Of a stretch of 6,226 nt of DNA, positions 5,321 to 6,226 are shown piece after piece. A program made the position numbers and the translations under genes. This DNA is from Finegoldia magna (GTDB taxonomy: Bacteria > Bacillota > Clostridia > Tissierellales > Peptoniphilaceae), in the NCBI RefSeq assembly GCF_018371055.1, contig NZ_JAGYZD010000092.1:1-6226 (forward strand), in the 5' to 3' direction. Position 1 is the first letter of the stretch. Every line of letters begins with the position of its first letter. A model generated the notes under the pieces. The model did no database searches. It was given only the letters and a program-made list of their open reading frames with translations, and had not been told where the DNA came from.

Positions 5321-5367
5321 AAAAACGGCTTGATTCAATGTCTAATAACACATAGAACCAAGCCGTT
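5321..5367 (-). terminator. Intrinsic terminator of the tRNA cluster
   Basis: Read on the minus strand, AACGGCTTG with G-T-T-C pairs with G-A-A-T and CAAGCCGTT. This gives a 13-bp stem with one G-U pair, then a T-T mismatch, a 4-bp inner stem ATGT/ACAT and an 8-base loop. A TTTTT run and further T-rich sequence follow. It sits six bases after the CCA of tRNA-Trp, the last gene of the cluster, and separates it from tRNA-Arg(CCG). Confidence 0.88.
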
Positions 5368-5373
5368 AAGTTG

Positions 5374-5448
5374 TGGCAGGGGATAGAGGACTTGAACCCC
5401 TGGCATCCGGTTTTGGAGACCGACGTTCTACCACTGAACTAATCCCCT
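5374..5448 (-). tRNA. tRNA-Trp(CCA)
   Basis: A 75-base cloverleaf. The acceptor AGGGGAT/ATCCCCT has discriminator G and CCA encoded. Anticodon stem TCGGT/ACCGG (one wobble pair) surrounds CTCCAAA, giving anticodon CCA for UGG. The T arm is AGGGG-TTCAAGT-CCTCT. It is the last gene of the nine-tRNA cluster, and its 5' base directly follows the CCA of tRNA-Phe with no spacer. Confidence 0.96.
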
Positions 5449-5524
5449 TGGTGCCCAGAGCCGGAATCGAACCAGCGACACAAGGATTTTCAGTCCTTTG
5501 CTCTACCGACTGAGCTATCTGGGC
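5449..5524 (-). tRNA. tRNA-Phe(GAA)
   Basis: A 76-base cloverleaf. The acceptor GCCCAGA/TCTGGGC has discriminator A and CCA encoded. Anticodon stem AAGGA/TCCTT surrounds CTGAAAA, anticodon GAA for UUC/UUU. The T arm is GCTGG-TTCGATT-CCGGC. Upstream is the largest spacer of the cluster (69 bases), which holds a hairpin and a possible promoter. Confidence 0.97.
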
Positions 5525-5553
5525 ACGTACTTTATTTAGGAAATGATTTCAAC

Positions 5554-5590
5554 ATTATAAAAAAATATTTCTTGAATAAATCAAGAAATA
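5554..5590 (-). terminator. Hairpin with T run between tRNA-CAT and tRNA-Phe, overlapping a possible promoter
   Basis: On the minus strand, TATTTCTTGA and TCAAGAAATA (arms at 5581-5590 and 5566-5575) form a perfect 10-bp stem with a 5-base loop, followed by seven T (5559-5565). The stem has only two G-C pairs, so termination would be partial. Immediately after is TATAAT (5554-5559), with TTGATT (5579-5584) 19 bases upstream, a weak promoter candidate for Phe-Trp. It may be an attenuator, a processing signal or an internal promoter. Confidence 0.45.
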
Positions 5591-5593
5591 AAT

Positions 5594-5670
5594 TGGTGGG
5601 CCTTCAGGGACTCGAACCCGGGACCTACCGGTTATGAGCCGGGCGCTCTAACCAACTGAGCTAAAGGCCC
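5594..5670 (-). tRNA. tRNA with CAT anticodon (elongator Met or Ile-lysidine)
   Basis: A 77-base cloverleaf. The acceptor GGGCCTT/AAGGCCC has discriminator A and CCA encoded; the anticodon loop is CTCATAA. The fully paired G1-C72 end rules out initiator tRNA, which has an unpaired first position. A CAT anticodon then means either elongator methionine or the isoleucine tRNA whose C34 is changed to lysidine by TilS; the sequence alone does not decide. Two stem positions are C-U mismatches: 27-43 at the top of the anticodon stem and 50-64 in the T stem (CCGGG against CCCTG). Confidence 0.93.
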
Positions 5671-5690
5671 AAGAATAAATCATATATTCT

Positions 5691-5781
5691 TGGCGGAGAA
5701 AGAGGGATTTGAACCCTCGCATCCCGTTAAGGATCTACTCCCTTAGCAGGGGAGCCTCTTCAGCCACTTGAGTATTTCTCC
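5691..5781 (-). tRNA. tRNA-Ser(GCT)
   Basis: A 91-base class II tRNA with a long variable arm. The acceptor GGAGAAA/TTTCTCC has discriminator G and CCA encoded. Anticodon stem CTCCC/GGGAG surrounds CTGCTAA, anticodon GCT for AGC/AGU. The variable arm pairs GATCC with GGGAT-type bases. The T arm is GAGGG-TTCAAAT-CCCTC. A small 7-bp inverted repeat (5671-5691) fills the gap to the next gene. Confidence 0.96.
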
Positions 5782-5800
5782 TAAATAAAGTAATTAAAAA

Positions 5801-5889
5801 TGGCGGAGAGAGTGGGATTCGAACCCACGCGGGGTTGCCCCCAAACGGTTTTCAAGACCGCCTCGTTATGACCACTTCGATACCTCTCC
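5801..5889 (-). tRNA. tRNA-Ser(TGA)
   Basis: An 89-base class II tRNA. The acceptor GGAGAGG/TCTCTCC (one G-U pair) has discriminator G and CCA encoded. Anticodon stem GCGGT/ACCGT surrounds CTTGAAA, anticodon TGA for UCA. The long variable arm is GGGG-CAA-CCCC type. The T arm is GTGGG-TTCGAAT-CCCAC. It lies next to the other Ser tRNA, from which it differs clearly, so the pair is not a recent duplication. Confidence 0.96.
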
Positions 5890-5894
5890 ACATT

Positions 5895-5970
5895 TGGTGG
5901 CTCATCCGGGACTCGAACCCGGGACACCCTGATTAAAAGTCAGGTGCTCTACCATCTGAGCTAATGAACC
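5895..5970 (-). tRNA. tRNA-Lys(TTT)
   Basis: A 76-base cloverleaf. The acceptor GGTTCAT/ATGAGCC (one U-G pair) has discriminator A and CCA encoded. Anticodon stem CCTGA/TCAGG surrounds CTTTTAA, anticodon TTT for AAA/AAG. The T arm is CCGGG-TTCGAGT-CCCGG. U34 here is normally 2-thiolated by MnmA, a different sulfur pathway from ThiI's U8. Confidence 0.97.
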
Positions 5971-5974
5971 GTAT

Positions 5975-6051
5975 TGGCTGGGGTGACAGGACTCGAACCT
6001 GTGGAATGCAAGAGTCAAAGTCTTGTGCCTTACCAACTTGGCGACACCCCA
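5975..6051 (-). tRNA. tRNA-Gln(TTG)
   Basis: A 77-base cloverleaf. The acceptor TGGGGTG/CACCCCA, with the U1-A72 pair typical of glutamine tRNAs, has discriminator G and CCA encoded. Anticodon stem CAAGA/TCTTG surrounds CTTTGAC, anticodon TTG for CAA/CAG. The T arm is ACAGG-TTCGAGT-CCTGT. Gaps to its neighbours are only 4 and 7 bases, in line with a single transcript. Confidence 0.97.
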
Positions 6052-6058
6052 CTATTAT

Positions 6059-6135
<77 letters not shown>

Positions 6136-6140
6136 TTAAT

Positions 6141-6214
6141 TGGAGCGGGTGAAGGGAATCGAACCCTCGCAACCAGCTTGGAAGGCTGGGGCTCTACCAC
6201 TGAGCTACACCCGC
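6141..6214 (-). tRNA. tRNA-Gly(TCC)
   Basis: A 74-base cloverleaf. The acceptor GCGGGTG/CACCCGC has discriminator T and CCA encoded. Anticodon stem CCAGC/GCTGG surrounds CTTCCAA, anticodon TCC for GGA/GGG. The T arm is GAGGG-TTCGATT-CCCTT. It is the first tRNA of the cluster inside the window. The 12 bases upstream to the window end show no promoter, so the transcript start and possibly more tRNAs lie outside. Confidence 0.96.
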
Positions 6215-6226
6215 ATATAGGTAATT

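Noticed and set aside
5158..5373. Small protein gene in the AT-rich spacer
   Set aside because: No start codon with a ribosome binding site followed by a frame of useful length was seen on either strand; stop codons are frequent.
5594..5670. Initiator tRNA-fMet
   Set aside because: The first acceptor pair is a normal G-C, and the anticodon stem lacks the three stacked G-C pairs in the initiator order.

Overview
The window reads as chromosomal DNA of a low-GC Gram-positive bacterium (Firmicutes/Bacillota). The evidence is AT-rich codons and spacers, strong AGGAGG-type ribosome binding sites, tRNA genes that all encode CCA, and a ThiI without the C-terminal rhodanese domain. The overall look fits the anaerobic cocci (Finegoldia, Anaerococcus and Peptoniphilus group), but that placement is a guess from style and not from a marker gene.

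Left part (1-2987, all minus strand): a compact operon read from about 3016 leftwards. Its order is a NifS/IscS-type cysteine desulfurase, ThiI (tRNA 4-thiouridine synthase), a LemA-family membrane protein, and the first 36 codons of a secreted TPM-domain (YgcG-like) protein that runs off the left edge. At each junction the stop codon touches or overlaps the next ribosome binding site or start, so translation is probably coupled. The first two genes form the short sulfur relay cysteine -> desulfurase persulfide -> ThiI -> s4U8 in tRNA. LemA plus TPM is a common pair whose role is poorly understood.

Middle part (3001-4523, plus strand): divergent from that operon is a two-gene unit with an 8-bp overlap. 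The first gene encodes a 281-residue protein whose N-terminal half looks like a decayed YprB-type RNase H-like/DEDD exonuclease fold. Two catalytic acidic positions appear lost, and a short motif (ECAxTSM) occurs twice. The second gene encodes a YczE/YyaS-type integral membrane protein with an internal duplication. After a clear promoter comes a stand-alone type IV pilin-like precursor (4613-4987), followed by two hairpins. The second hairpin is a bidirectional terminator between the convergent pilin and tRNA transcripts.

Right part (5082-6214, minus strand): ten tRNA genes. Nine lie close together, transcribed in the order Gly(TCC)-Arg(TCT)-Gln(TTG)-Lys(TTT)-Ser(TGA)-Ser(GCT)-CAT(Met or Ile)-Phe(GAA)-Trp(CCA), and end at a strong hairpin terminator at 5321-5367. 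The promoter of this cluster lies outside the window. A tenth, very AT-rich tRNA-Arg(CCG) stands alone behind an AT-rich spacer with a 16-bp perfect palindrome and a 12-bp tandem repeat. All ten tRNAs have T at position 8, the target of the ThiI encoded in the left part. No mobile element, CRISPR array or clear defence system is visible. The least explained item is the degenerate nuclease-like protein paired with the membrane protein.
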